64,000 bases of DNA from Pyrinomonadaceae bacterium (GCA_036277115.1 DASUNM010000023.1:186001-250000); one strand, 5' to 3'; numbered from the stretch's first letter, positions 7,388 through 16,152 are shown. Notes: generated by a model from the sequence alone, not told the origin. Program-made: numbers and translations.

Positions 7388-9271
7388 TTACGGCTGCGTT
7401 TTGTTGTCACCGTCGAGGTTAATCTGGCCCAGCACCATCATGGCGTGATCTTCGTGAACCACGTTATGACAATGCAAAGGAAACTTGCCGACGAAGTCGC
7501 GGAAGCGGAAGTAGACCTTCGCCTCCATGTTGTGTTCCAGGCGGAAGACGTCTTTCCGACCTTTCGTGATCAAGCCGGACCCTGACGGCGCATTGCCGTT
7601 AATCGTCAGCGTCTGAAACTCTTCAAAGTGCATATGGATTGGGTGTTGCCAACCTCCGGAGTTGTTTTGGAAGACCCACTTCTCCACGCTGTTTTTCTTA
7701 ATTGCGAAGCGGATGTCGTTCGGGTCCTCACAATCGCCGACCAGTTGGCCGTTGATCTGCCACTGACCGTTACCCCTCTCAAACCGGAACGTGCGGGTGA
7801 TCCGCGCCGCGTCGTTCGTGTTCGGGAAGCCATAGAAGTAAATCGGTTGATTCGCCGGAATGGTGGCCGGGTCGATGCTGTGGTCAGCCACCTGCGGACC
7901 ATCGACGACAATCTTCAGAATCTTGTCGCCCTGGCCGGCCCCGACAACGTCGCCGTCGGGACCGCGACCATCGTCCTGCGCAAGACGATTCTCCAGATAA
8001 AACGTCTTGCCGGCCTGGCCCGTAAAGTCGACGATTACATCCACGCGTTCGGCGACTGAGAAGCGCGCGCTGTTAACCTGCACCGGCTTCTCTATGAAAT
8101 TGCCGTCCGTTGAGATTTGCCAGAAAGACTTCGTCGAATTGTTTGGGCCGAGCACAAACATCTGGTAGAAGCGCGAAGGCCCCGTGTTCAACCAGCGGAA
8201 CCGGTACCGGCGCGGGCTAACGTGGAACACCGGTTGGATCTTGCCGTTGACGAGGAACCTGTCGCCGAGAATGCCGTCGGTATTGAACGTATCAAACCTC
8301 AGCAAACCTGTCTGGTTATCAAAGACTTTGTCGTTGAATACCATGTAGACGTCGAAGTTGGTAAGCGGGTTTTGACCGTCGCCAAAGCTGGGGAGACGAA
8401 AACCGGTTGTTTCGTCGCCCGTGTCATGTTCATTGAAAAGAATGTACGTGCCGGCAAGTCCTTTGTACGTGTTCTCGGCGGTGTGGTCGATGCGATGGTC
8501 GTGATACCAGAGCGTGTGCATGGCCTCCTGAATGTCGCCGCCCTGTGGAATGTGCGTTGACTTAACTCCCGCAAGCACGTTCGGGTAATGGTGATCGTAG
8601 AACTCGCCGCTCTCCTTAAAGAAGCAGGGAAAGCCGTCGCTCTCCAACGGCGTGTGGCCATTGTGCAAGTGGGTGGTTGTTGAAGGCAGTCCGAAGCCAC
8701 CGTTGTTCTGCGGCAGCTCGTTCTTGATTCGCACCAGCACCGAGCCGTTTTGCGGTTGGCCCTGCAGGCCGTACCGCTCGACGATCATCGGACCCGGCGT
8801 AATGCCGTTGAATCCCCAAATCGGTTGTGGCGGAAGTTGTGTCACGTCGGGAGTCATCATGACGTTCGCCGCCTGTTCCCTGAGCAGGTAATACCTGAGC
8901 GGCGGGAAGTCATCCCAAGCCTGATGGGGAACTGTGCGTGCCTCGCCGGGTTGAGGGTTTTTCCCCGGCAGCGGAGCGCCGAGGGCTGCGACCGGGACCG
9001 GTTGCAGCACCGTCAACCTCGGCATGTCCTGCGAGAACGGTATCGTGGTGTCCGGGCTGTTTGGTTCGTCGTCGTCCATTGGGAAACCGGATCTGGTCAT
9101 TGGGTGCGCGCTTAGGCCTTTCTTCGGAATGAGCATGCCGGCACTCGTCAGCAAGCCCATCTTCAAAAGGTCACGCCGCTTGAATCCGGCGGCAATCAGC
9201 TCGCTCCGATTGTCTGCGGCTGTCTGTCTCTCGCGCTCTTTTCGTTTGTTGCGTTTTGAAATGTAGGCCAC
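7388..9271 (-). CDS. Tat-exported multicopper oxidase
   Basis: I chose the GTG start at 9269-9271 because AAAGGAGGAG lies just upstream; an ATG at 9313 exists but has no such site. The 627-residue product has a twin-arginine signal (FKRRDLLKMGLLTSAGML, about 30-47) and three cupredoxin domains. All four copper-ligand motifs are present: THLHNGHT, WYHDHRIDH, HPIHMHFEEF and HCHNVVHEDHAMM, the last carrying Cys, His and Met for the type 1 site. The family oxidises phenolics, bilirubin, Cu(I) or Mn(II) while reducing O2 to water; the substrate cannot be told here. It is first in an operon with SCO1 and a propeller protein. Confidence 0.93.
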   Translation of the reverse strand: MAYISKRNKRKERERQTAADNRSELIAAGFKRRDLLKMGLLTSAGMLIPKKGLSAHPMTRSGFPMDDDEPNSPDTTIPFSQDMPRLTVLQPVPVAALGAPLPGKNPQPGEARTVPHQAWDDFPPLRYYLLREQAANVMMTPDVTQLPPQPIWGFNGITPGPMIVERYGLQGQPQNGSVLVRIKNELPQNNGGFGLPSTTTHLHNGHTPLESDGFPCFFKESGEFYDHHYPNVLAGVKSTHIPQGGDIQEAMHTLWYHDHRIDHTAENTYKGLAGTYILFNEHDTGDETTGFRLPSFGDGQNPLTNFDVYMVFNDKVFDNQTGLLRFDTFNTDGILGDRFLVNGKIQPVFHVSPRRYRFRWLNTGPSRFYQMFVLGPNNSTKSFWQISTDGNFIEKPVQVNSARFSVAERVDVIVDFTGQAGKTFYLENRLAQDDGRGPDGDVVGAGQGDKILKIVVDGPQVADHSIDPATIPANQPIYFYGFPNTNDAARITRTFRFERGNGQWQINGQLVGDCEDPNDIRFAIKKNSVEKWVFQNNSGGWQHPIHMHFEEFQTLTINGNAPSGSGLITKGRKDVFRLEHNMEAKVYFRFRDFVGKFPLHCHNVVHEDHAMMVLGQINLDGDNKTQP

Positions 9272-9433
9272 GCGGGGACTCCTCCTTTTAGTTGAGAACC
9301 TTCTCGCTTTCAAACGCGGTGTTTGGAACGAGTTTCCGGAATTAGGGCTGAGGGAGGGACAAAAAACTGAGACTAAACCATTAATACCTGAACGCTTAAC
9401 AATGACAGCGACGAACCGCTCTTAATGCGGCGC

Positions 9434-9462
9434 ACTCTATATCGGCGTCAATTCGCTGTCAA
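9434..9462 (-). promoter_or_regulatory. Candidate sigma-70 promoter for the copper operon
   Basis: On the minus strand a perfect TTGACA (9457-9462) is followed after 17 bases by TAGAGT (9434-9439), or after 15 bases by TATAGA (9436-9441). It lies about 160 bases upstream of the oxidase start. The -35 match is strong and the -10 match is partial. No start-site evidence is available. Confidence 0.4.
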
Positions 9463-9515
9463 GACTTTTGTGAGGTTTTTGGCAGGAGGATTTCTCTGGC
9501 TTTTTTTTCAACAAC

Positions 9516-10124
9516 TTAATTAGTTGCAGCCCGGGATATGAGCTTCAAGTCGGCTTGCGCGGAAGGCGAAATGTCAGCTTTCAAGACTCGCTCCATGAAC
9601 TTGAGCGCACGTTGGTTTTCCGTCTCGTCCTGCGATGCCACGCAGTCGGCCGGAATCACCAAACGATAATCACGCATGTATGCGTCGTTCGCGGTAAACA
9701 GAATGCAGATGTCGGCGGTGAAGCCCGCCAGAATAACAGTCTCGACCCCCAGGTGTTTCAGAAGCAGATCGAGCGTGGTGGAATAGAAGCCTGAATGTCT
9801 TGGCTTGAGCACGAAGTAGTCGTCGGGGGCTGGTTTGAGCAACTCCACTATCGCCCGGCCGCGTGTGTTGTCGTCCAGGCAATGTGAAACCAGCTTCTTA
9901 AAATCCGAGCGCCACTTTCCGAAGTTGTCGTTGACGTAGATTGCGGGAATGCCGGCGCCCCCACAGCGCTGCTTAAGATCAGCGATTCGTCTTGCGGTGG
10001 GCAGAGCGTGACGCAACAACTTCTCGCCACCCTCGAATTCCAGATCATTGATAACGTCGATCAGCAGCAACGCTACCGACGCGCTGTCGGGTGCATTGCC
10101 GTGGAGATCGGAGTTCCGTTTCAT
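9516..10124 (-). CDS. Isochorismatase-family cysteine hydrolase
   Basis: This 202-residue cytosolic protein has the isochorismatase-like alpha/beta fold. The catalytic triad is visible as Asp23 (LLIDVINDL), Lys107 (VLKPRHSGFYST) and Cys140 (AGFTADICILFTA). Family members include nicotinamidases, N-carbamoylsarcosine amidases and isochorismatases; the substrate here is not evident, and the HSGFYST segment is shared by many uncharacterised members. The gene appears monocistronic, with a hairpin 32 bases upstream of its start that ends the CsbD unit. Confidence 0.88.
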   Translation of the reverse strand: MKRNSDLHGNAPDSASVALLLIDVINDLEFEGGEKLLRHALPTARRIADLKQRCGGAGIPAIYVNDNFGKWRSDFKKLVSHCLDDNTRGRAIVELLKPAPDDYFVLKPRHSGFYSTTLDLLLKHLGVETVILAGFTADICILFTANDAYMRDYRLVIPADCVASQDETENQRALKFMERVLKADISPSAQADLKLISRAATN

Positions 10125-10155
10125 TGAGTGACGCTAGTCGCTAGTGTCTTAACGA

Positions 10156-10183
10156 GAACGAGCGGCTTCACAGCCGCTCGTTC
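10156..10183 (-). terminator. Perfect 12-bp hairpin downstream of CsbD gene
   Basis: GAACGAGCGGCT (10156-10167) pairs perfectly with AGCCGCTCGTTC (10172-10183) over a 4-base loop. It lies 39 bases after the CsbD stop on the minus strand and before the cysteine hydrolase start. There is no strong T-run, but the short loop and GC-rich stem suit a terminator or transcript-end stabiliser. Confidence 0.6.
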
Positions 10184-10221
10184 GTCGTCAGTTAACTTGA
10201 ATTCAGAAAACTTGCCCGCGG

Positions 10222-10431
10222 TTAACCGCCGGCGATCTTATCGCCGAGATCTTCGACAGCTTCGCCGATCTTGCGCTTTGCTTTGCCAAATTTCTCCTGC
10301 ACATTTCCTTCCGCGCGTTCAGCCGAGCCTTCATTCTCCAGGTTGGGGCTGTCGGTTAACTGACCAAGTTTCTCTTTAGCCGTGCCCTTGATCTGTTTAC
10401 CTTTGCCTTTAAGTTCGTCTTCGTATCGCAT
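10222..10431 (-). CDS. CsbD family stress-response protein
   Basis: The 69-residue protein (starting MRYEDELKGKGKQIKGTAKE) matches the CsbD family: small, highly charged, helical, with repeated KGK/KGTAKEKLG and EGNVQEKFGKAKRKIGE segments. CsbD proteins are induced by general stress in many bacteria and have no known biochemical activity. The ATG at 10431 is preceded by CAGGAGTAG. It lies 86 bases downstream of a small lmo0937-type membrane protein gene on the same strand, with a dispersed repeat between; such small stress genes are often found together. Confidence 0.93.
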   Translation of the reverse strand: MRYEDELKGKGKQIKGTAKEKLGQLTDSPNLENEGSAERAEGNVQEKFGKAKRKIGEAVEDLGDKIAGG

Positions 10432-10444
10432 AGCTACTCCTGTA

Positions 10445-10501
10445 GTTTAGAGGCGGGCTACCGCCCGCCTGCTTCGAAGGGCGTTTTACCCTCCGCTAAA
10501 C
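10445..10501. repeat. Dispersed inverted repeat, GTTTAGAGGCGGGC family
   Basis: GTTTAGAGGCGGGCTACC starts at 10445 and contains the local hairpin AGGCGGGC/GCCCGCCT. A degenerate partner, CCCTCCGCTAAAC, ends at 10501. The same unit occurs twice, in opposite orientation, at 31542-31609. It lies in the gap between two small stress-type genes. Confidence 0.65.
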
Positions 10502-10517
10502 TTAAATTAACGCAGCG

Positions 10518-10667
10518 TCAAACGGCAGCGCGTCTTCCGGTAATCAACTGCAGTATCAAAATCACCAAAGCCACGGCCAGAAGCAGGTGTATCAAGCCTC
10601 CGCCAATGCCGCCGATAAAGCCCAGCAGCCACAAAACCAAAAGCACCATTAATATTGTCCACAACAT
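10518..10667 (-). CDS. lmo0937-type small membrane protein (DUF5670-like)
   Basis: A 49-codon frame runs from the ATG at 10665-10667 to the TGA at 10518-10520. The product has the pattern of the lmo0937 family: MLWTILMVLLVLWLLGFIGG, a glycine-rich turn, then IHLLLAVALVILILQLITG and a basic end (RRAAV). It predicts two membrane helices. Family members often sit beside CsbD and other stress genes, as here. The family has no established function. Confidence 0.85.
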   Translation of the reverse strand: MLWTILMVLLVLWLLGFIGGIGGGLIHLLLAVALVILILQLITGRRAAV

Positions 10668-10829
10668 GAGTTTTTACCCAGTCCTTTCTTCAAACGCTGA
10701 GACTCCTTGCGTAAGTGAACTGGGCAAAGGCCATGCCAACTCAAACTGCTGTGTTTACTGAAAGAGTACGCTGGTCTTTGAACCAAAAGAGAACGACGGA
10801 TGCATCGTTCTGAAACTGCGGAGGAGATG

Positions 10830-10884
10830 GAGGACTGAGAGCGACACAGATAGGAAAACCCTAAGGGGCGAGATCTCAGTCCTC
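10830..10884. repeat. Inverted repeat with GAGGACTGAGA arms
   Basis: GAGGACTGAGA (10830-10840) pairs perfectly with TCTCAGTCCTC (10874-10884) over a 33-base loop, and the right side continues with a second CAGTCCT word. It lies 19 bases beyond the signal peptidase stop and could stabilise or end that transcript. The word structure resembles the other heptamer-type elements in the window. Confidence 0.6.
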
Positions 10885-10903
10885 AGTCCTTTTCTTTCAG
10901 TGT

Positions 10904-11806
10904 TTATTTCACGAGGGTAAACGTGCGGCGCCAGCGCGTATTTGAGAAGAAGTCGATCGGGCTTGAGAATTGTTGCGTTTCGTCGTAGGACCAGTAAACA
11001 AACATGGCGCGACCGAGGATCAGCTCGCGCGGGACAAATCCCCATGCGCGGCTGTCGAGACTATTGTCACGGTCGTCGCCCATGACAAAGTAGGAATTGT
11101 CGGGAACCTTCACCGGTTTGCCATCCACCGCGAAATGAAAATCGGGACTGACTCCGGCGCGATCTCCGGAACGTGCGGCCTCGACAGTGCGGTCGAAATA
11201 ATAAACGTTATAGAGTTCATTTCCCTGGCGCGGCTCTTCCTCAACGATCCGCAAAGGCGCTTTCTGATTGCCATCGGCAAAATCGCCGTCGACCACAATG
11301 ACATGTTCGGGTAAGGGCTGACCATTCACGTATACCTTAAGCCCGCGCACTTCCACTTCTTCACCCGGCAGCGCGATGACGCGTTTCACGTAATTTACTT
11401 TGAAAGGTATGTTGTCGTCCTGGCGGTCTCGTTCCGGATTGAATGGATTGCCAGGGTATTTGAAAACGATGATGTCGCCCCGACGAATCTCGCGTTGCGG
11501 CAGTACCGGAAGACCCGGGCCGGGAGCAAAGATGAATTTGTTAACCAGCAGATGATCGCCGACGACAATCGTGTTCTGCATCGATCCCGTCGGAACTTTG
11601 ACGGCCTGGACGATGAACGTCATACCGAACAAAGCCATGATTACAGTCACCACCGCCGATTCGAAGTACTCGCGGATGATTGTCTTCCGCGGGCCGACCT
11701 GCTCGGCCTCCTTCTTTTCGGTTGCCCGCTCGCGCCCGTTCGGATTCACTTCACGAGGAGAGTAGGTTTCCTTCTTCTTTTCAGTGGTAACTGGTGTTTC
11801 AGTCAT
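10904..11806 (-). CDS. lepB: Signal peptidase I
   Basis: This 300-residue protein is a type I signal peptidase, which cleaves signal peptides from exported proteins at the outer face of the inner membrane. After a charged cytosolic N-terminus (about 45 residues) comes one membrane helix (about 50-70). The catalytic Ser75 is in VPTGSMQNT and the general base Lys141 in YVKRVIALPGEE; the conserved GDDRDNSLDSR box follows. The length is normal for a Gram-negative enzyme with an extended beta domain. It lies 57 bases downstream of the RNase III gene in the same direction; the neighbouring of lepB and rnc is a widespread arrangement. Confidence 0.96.
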   Translation of the reverse strand: MTETPVTTEKKKETYSPREVNPNGRERATEKKEAEQVGPRKTIIREYFESAVVTVIMALFGMTFIVQAVKVPTGSMQNTIVVGDHLLVNKFIFAPGPGLPVLPQREIRRGDIIVFKYPGNPFNPERDRQDDNIPFKVNYVKRVIALPGEEVEVRGLKVYVNGQPLPEHVIVVDGDFADGNQKAPLRIVEEEPRQGNELYNVYYFDRTVEAARSGDRAGVSPDFHFAVDGKPVKVPDNSYFVMGDDRDNSLDSRAWGFVPRELILGRAMFVYWSYDETQQFSSPIDFFSNTRWRRTFTLVK

Positions 11807-11863
11807 GCGAAAACATCGTAGAGGTTGCTAACTTGTTGCGCAAGCTGACCCCGGCCGTGCCCG

Positions 11864-12592
11864 TTACTTTGCTTCCATCTGCTGCAAGGCTAGTTGCGCA
11901 GCAGCAGCTTCGGCGGCTTTTATAGTTCGCCCTTCACCGCGGGCCGAGCCCCCGTCCCATTTCAACTCCACATGAAACGTCCGGTGATGCGGCGGCCCGA
12001 GCGTTTCGATCACCGTGTATTGCGGCGCCGGTTCGTGGTTCGCTTGCAGGCGCTCCTGCAACATAGTCTTCGGATCCGCGGCCGCAGCAGCCACCGGGTC
12101 GGCGCGCCGCAACTCTTCACCGAGCGTGCGAGTCACAAAATCATTAGCCGCCGACAACCCGCCGTCTACAAAAATCGCGCCGATGACAGCCTCGAGCACG
12201 TCCGCGAGCAGGGCCGACTTACGCCGGCCGCCACTCTTTTCTTCGCCACGCCCGAACCGCAGAAATTCGCCGAGCCCCAGATCCTTTGAGGCTTTGGCGA
12301 GCGTCGGCGCGCTCACCAAACGGTGCTTCATCCGCGACAACTCGCCTTCGGTCGCATGCGGGTATGCGCGAAACAAGTAGTCTGCGACCAGCAGACCCAA
12401 CACCGAGTCGCCGAGAAATTCGAGCGCTTCGTTGTGCAAGCGACGCGCCTGCGTTGCGGCGCGCGGCGACACCTGCTCGTGAGCCCACGAACGATGCGTC
12501 ATCCCCTGGATGAGCAAATCACGATCTCGAAAGTGATAGCCGATGATGTCTTCGAGGTGGTCGAGGTTTTCCAAGCAGCGTGATTCTAGCAA
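11864..12592 (-). CDS. rnc: Ribonuclease III
   Basis: RNase III cleaves double-stranded RNA, for example in rRNA precursors. The catalytic domain shows the signature NEALEFLGDSVLG (about 54-66) and the second acidic segment DVLEAVIGAIFVDGG. A C-terminal double-stranded-RNA-binding domain follows from about residue 170 (PKTMLQERLQANHEPAPQYT ... GEGRTIKAAEAAAAQLALQQ). The full length is 242 residues. No ATG precedes the core, so the start is a TTG, either at 12592 as given or at 12574. The first choice lies in the T-run of a strong hairpin, which is odd and is discussed as a finding. Confidence 0.94.
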   Translation of the reverse strand: MLESRCLENLDHLEDIIGYHFRDRDLLIQGMTHRSWAHEQVSPRAATQARRLHNEALEFLGDSVLGLLVADYLFRAYPHATEGELSRMKHRLVSAPTLAKASKDLGLGEFLRFGRGEEKSGGRRKSALLADVLEAVIGAIFVDGGLSAANDFVTRTLGEELRRADPVAAAAADPKTMLQERLQANHEPAPQYTVIETLGPPHHRTFHVELKWDGGSARGEGRTIKAAEAAAAQLALQQMEAK

Positions 12593-12593
12593 A

Positions 12594-12632
12594 ACGCCGA
12601 ACGCAGCGTCGAAGTGACGGTGCGTTCGGCGT
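12594..12632 (-). promoter_or_regulatory. Long hairpin directly before rnc: terminator or RNase III leader stem
   Basis: ACGCCGAACGCA (12594-12605) pairs perfectly with TGCGTTCGGCGT (12621-12632). Inside the loop CGTC (12607-12610) pairs with GACG (12616-12619), giving about 16 pairs in all. On the minus strand the stem is followed by TTT, so it can end the transcript of the secreted-protein gene (stop at 12673). It also touches the rnc start, and E. coli RNase III is known to cleave a stem in its own leader. Confidence 0.7.
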
Positions 12633-12672
12633 GAATAATTCGGAAGCTTAGGTTCAGCTTAGTGACCGGATT

Positions 12673-13833
12673 CTAACGACGCTGTTTTGGCTTCGGCGTG
12701 GCTGTCGGTTTGGCCGGCGCCGTACCCGTACCCGTGCCGGTCGGCGCAGGCTTGGTCGTTGACGAAGGGTTGGTCGACGGAACGCCACCATTCATTCCCG
12801 CGCCGGCTGTAGAAGGCGCGGTACCTGTCGTCGACGTCCCGCTGGTTCCTGTCGGAGCAGGACCGGACGTCGTCGGGACGGTGGTTATTGCCGTCGGAGC
12901 ATCCGGAATCGGCTTTGTTATGGAGGAAGCAACCATGGTGTCCAATTCGCCCACGGCTGCGTCCTTCTTGTGCCGATCCTTGTAAACCGCTGCGAGCAGA
13001 TCCATGAACGCCTTCTTGTCCGCGCCACTGCTCACCGCTGCCGCACGAGCGAACGCGTCAATTTGCCGATCGAACGCCTGGTTCAAGTTCGCGACCGCCA
13101 GCTTAATCTCAGGACTCTCAACCGTTTTTCCGGCATCGGCGTGCATCTTGTATTCCTTTGCGTACTTATCGACCGGTCCCTCGCCATAGGCGGTACCGAG
13201 CTCGTTGTACACGATCGGGCTCTTTTTGAGTTCGCTCTCATATCGCAAAGCTTTAACGAAGTAGGGGATGGCATCCGTCGCCGAGGTCTTCGCCGTCGAT
13301 TTCGCGATCAAATAATTCATCGCAGCCAGCGCCTGATCCTTCGTTTGATAAGCTGGTGTAACCGGTTTGCCCGCTTCGATCAGCTCAATCGCTTTCTTCG
13401 CAGCTTGAGCAGACTCTGACATCAAGTTCGCATCGCCTAATCCTGCGCCCGCCATGAGTATATAAATCACGGCATTGTCAGCATGAGAAGGCATGGCCAC
13501 CAACTGCTTTCCGAGTCGAACCTGATCGGCGTAATTCTTCGCCTTTACCGCCGCGTCAAAGTCCGTGACAAGTTTGTTGTTCGAGTTAATCTTGTCGTAA
13601 TCCGCAACGAACTTCTTCAGCGCCGCCGAGTACTGATCGTCGGTAGTGCAAACCGACAAGTACTCTTTGGCAGCTTCGTACGCTACGTCCTGTTTGTCCT
13701 TGCGGTTGTCATACCACTTGGAATACGTGGCCGTCTTAAAATCGTCAGTGCATTCTTTTGCCTGCGCCCACGCGGAAACCGCAGACAGCGTGAGTACCAC
13801 TGCGAGTGCCGTTGCTCTATTGATGAATTTCAT
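12673..13833 (-). CDS. Secreted repeat-like helical protein with Pro/Thr/Gly-rich tail
   Basis: The 386-residue protein has a clear signal peptide (MKFINRATALAVVLTLSAVS then AWAQ). Residues about 25-290 are mainly helical and resemble irregular tetratricopeptide-like repeats (YEAAKEYLSVC, AVIYILMAGAGLGDANLMSE, PYFVKALRYESELKKSP). The last 80 residues are low-complexity (TSGPAPTGTSGTSTTGTAPS and similar) and end in a basic PKPKQRR. It is probably periplasmic. I cannot assign a function. A strong hairpin follows its stop, so it is likely transcribed alone. Confidence 0.8.
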   Translation of the reverse strand: MKFINRATALAVVLTLSAVSAWAQAKECTDDFKTATYSKWYDNRKDKQDVAYEAAKEYLSVCTTDDQYSAALKKFVADYDKINSNNKLVTDFDAAVKAKNYADQVRLGKQLVAMPSHADNAVIYILMAGAGLGDANLMSESAQAAKKAIELIEAGKPVTPAYQTKDQALAAMNYLIAKSTAKTSATDAIPYFVKALRYESELKKSPIVYNELGTAYGEGPVDKYAKEYKMHADAGKTVESPEIKLAVANLNQAFDRQIDAFARAAAVSSGADKKAFMDLLAAVYKDRHKKDAAVGELDTMVASSITKPIPDAPTAITTVPTTSGPAPTGTSGTSTTGTAPSTAGAGMNGGVPSTNPSSTTKPAPTGTGTGTAPAKPTATPKPKQRR

Positions 13834-14141
13834 TGAAGTATCTAAAGCCTCCGATCGATCCTTTTCAATCCGTTTTGAACCTGTCGAAACTTATCCGCGC
13901 AAGTGTCGGCCAATAAGATGCGCCTTTCAACTTGCTCGTTGTAACGAAGAGCAACTGCGGTGCCACGCAGCGCGATGAATCAGGGAAGATTCATTGGAAC
14001 GAGCGGCAATAATCCTGCAACAAGCGAGCGGTGTCAAGCGGGAAAACGCCCATAGTGGCGTTGCCTTTGAACTGCATGAAAAATGCCGAACTCTCGCAAA
14101 AAACGTGAGTTCGGCATCGTCTTGTCGACTTGTGGTGATGT
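13834..14141. other. Intergenic region holding a terminator, no gene recognised
   Basis: The 308 bases between the transpeptidase stop and the secreted-protein start contain the terminator at 14079-14117. They probably also hold the promoter of the secreted-protein gene. Short frames in the region are not convincing as genes. Confidence 0.5.
14079..14117 (-). terminator. Rho-independent terminator of the transpeptidase gene
   Basis: On the minus strand ATGCCGAACTC (14107-14117) pairs perfectly with GAGTTCGGCAT (14083-14093) and is followed by five T (14079-14083). The stem lies about 25 bases after the transpeptidase stop at 14142. The CGTGAG/CTCTCG inner part closes further around a T-rich loop. 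Confidence 0.8.
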
Positions 14142-15821
14142 TTAAGGTTTCGGCTGCGGCTGAGGTTCAGTACGGCGCGAGCGGCCGTCCATAGCGTCTT
14201 TTGGGGTTGCCTTAACCGGAGTACCCGTTTTCGGTTTGTTCTCAACCGGCATGGTCGTGACCTTCACCTTAATGCTGGCGCCTGTCGGATTCGGCTCGTC
14301 CGTCTTCGGGCTGCCGTTAGCGTCGAGCTCCTCGCCCGCTTCCTCAGCTTCGGTCGCCGCTTTTGTCTCGGCAGCTTCCTCGTTCAAGGCGGCCTTCCCG
14401 TTTGTGTCCGTGGTTTCGTCGTCAGCTTCGGCGACCTGGAAATCGATCTGAGTGCCGAACCGGGGACTTAAAGCGCGATAGATGTTGCCGGCGATGGCTG
14501 CGGCGTGTTTGCTGCGACCCGCGGAACCGCGTGTGATTACCACCACAGCCAGCTTCGGATTAACCACCGGCGCGTACGAGGTAAACAGCCCGACCCAGGC
14601 GCGCTGCTGCTGGTCAATACAAGTTCCCGTCTTGCCGGCAACCGTTTGCTCCGGACGATAAGAGCGGCGAGCTGTGCCGTAGTTCACCGCACCGATCATT
14701 CCGGGCAGCAGCCGGTTGTATGTTTCTTTGTCCAGTACATCGACCTTGCGACGAACTTCAGTTTTGAAGTGCGAATTTTCTTCAACCGTGCGCGGCAGGT
14801 GCGGCATGAGCAATTTCCCGCCGTTCGCGATTGCCGACACCATTGTTCCCAACTGAATCGCGGTAACTTCGAAATCATCGCCGTGTGAACTCATGCGATT
14901 TAGCGCCCAGCCAGACTTGAACAACGGCACCTTACCTGCTGACTCGTTTGTGTAATTGATGCCCGTCTTTTCTCCCAAGCCCATTTCCCGGGCGTAAGAG
15001 ATCATTTTGTCGAATCCGACCTGGCCGCCGACGTGCTGGAAATACGTGTTGTTCGAATACGCCAGGGCATCGGTCAGATCCAGGCGGTGACGGCCACCGT
15101 CGTTAACCGGTTCTGTCGACGCGATGACTTTCTCACTAATGCCGGCTACACCCGTGACGAGTTTGATGGTCGAGCACGGCTTGAATCCCCGGCGCAGGCC
15201 CCACTCTTGATTAACCACGGTGTAGACGCGACCCGTCTTCGGATCCATTACGACTACCGTTCCCGCCGTATTACCAAGCGCTGAGACAGCCGCGGCGCGT
15301 ACCTCGGGATCCTCGCCTACTGATGAGTCGTTCGCGATGTTTGCCTGCGTTTCGCGACGGAAGCCTTCATCGATCGCGCGCTGGCGAGCGATGGCGGCCT
15401 GGCGAGCAGCTTCCGCACGGCGCCGCGCTTCTTCAAGCGCGCGACGGCGGCTGCCACCAAAGCGCCGCGACTCAGCGGCCAGCTCACGCCGGGTCAGTTT
15501 GCGGCCCAGTCGCCGCTGCAACTTGGCGATATGCGCGGCTTGCTCACGCGCAGCTCGTGCTCGTTCCGCGCGCACTTCCCGCCGCGACAGCTTTACGCGC
15601 CCGCGCCGGCGATCCGAACGCGCCACCTGGACGCGACCGCGCCGATTTCGCGATGTCCGCGCACTGGTGCGCGCGCGTGTGCTCTTGGACGAGCGCGCGG
15701 CTTTCCCTTTACTGCGTTTACTTTTGGCGGATGTTTCTACTGAAACGGAAAGAATGAAGGCGAAAAAAATGAAGAAGATGAAAGATACCCGTGCGACCCG
15801 GGGGAAACCCAATTGATTCAT
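14142..15821 (-). CDS. Penicillin-binding transpeptidase with Arg-rich N-terminal region
   Basis: I chose the ATG at 15819-15821 because GAGGAG lies nine bases upstream and a membrane anchor (SFIFFIFFAFILSVSV, about 13-28) follows. The 559-residue product has a very basic, helical stretch (about 33-160). The transpeptidase domain shows Ser217-Lys220 (STIK), Ser256-Asn258 (SNN) and Lys397-Thr400 (KTGT), the three active-site motifs of D,D-transpeptidases. There is no glycosyltransferase domain and no typical PBP dimerisation domain, so it resembles a stripped-down class B enzyme. The C-terminal 120 residues are Glu/Thr/Pro-rich and probably disordered. Confidence 0.88.
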   Translation of the reverse strand: MNQLGFPRVARVSFIFFIFFAFILSVSVETSAKSKRSKGKAARSSKSTRARTSARTSRNRRGRVQVARSDRRRGRVKLSRREVRAERARAAREQAAHIAKLQRRLGRKLTRRELAAESRRFGGSRRRALEEARRRAEAARQAAIARQRAIDEGFRRETQANIANDSSVGEDPEVRAAAVSALGNTAGTVVVMDPKTGRVYTVVNQEWGLRRGFKPCSTIKLVTGVAGISEKVIASTEPVNDGGRHRLDLTDALAYSNNTYFQHVGGQVGFDKMISYAREMGLGEKTGINYTNESAGKVPLFKSGWALNRMSSHGDDFEVTAIQLGTMVSAIANGGKLLMPHLPRTVEENSHFKTEVRRKVDVLDKETYNRLLPGMIGAVNYGTARRSYRPEQTVAGKTGTCIDQQQRAWVGLFTSYAPVVNPKLAVVVITRGSAGRSKHAAAIAGNIYRALSPRFGTQIDFQVAEADDETTDTNGKAALNEEAAETKAATEAEEAGEELDANGSPKTDEPNPTGASIKVKVTTMPVENKPKTGTPVKATPKDAMDGRSRRTEPQPQPKP

Positions 15822-16152
15822 CAGCAACTCCTCGTGAAAACTTACAAAGTCCAGTTCCGCTCGAGGCGAACCCAGTAAAACTTCGTTGCTTGATTGCACG
15901 CCGAGGGGCGACGTGCGCGTCTTCTTTATGAACTGGAAACTCTGAAGGGCGATTAAGTTCCCGTCCACGGCTGTCAAACTCTACTCGATCGCGCCAACCT
16001 GAGGTATTGGCTCCACTTGCGACCCCGAGTGGAGAGTTTGCCTTGAGGTCGGGCCAACTATAACATCAGCCCACAACAAACGGCAACACAAAAAGGACAT
16101 GAATATTGGCGTACTTTTGCGACGCCCTTGGCGTGCATGTTGCTAGAAAGCG
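15822..16152. other. Divergent intergenic region, probable promoters
   Basis: The 331 bases separate the divergent transpeptidase and histidine kinase genes, so promoters for both should lie here. I see an inverted repeat CTCCACT/AGTGGAG (16011-16017 and 16028-16034) that could be an operator or a hairpin. I found no convincing -35/-10 pair and no gene. Confidence 0.45.
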
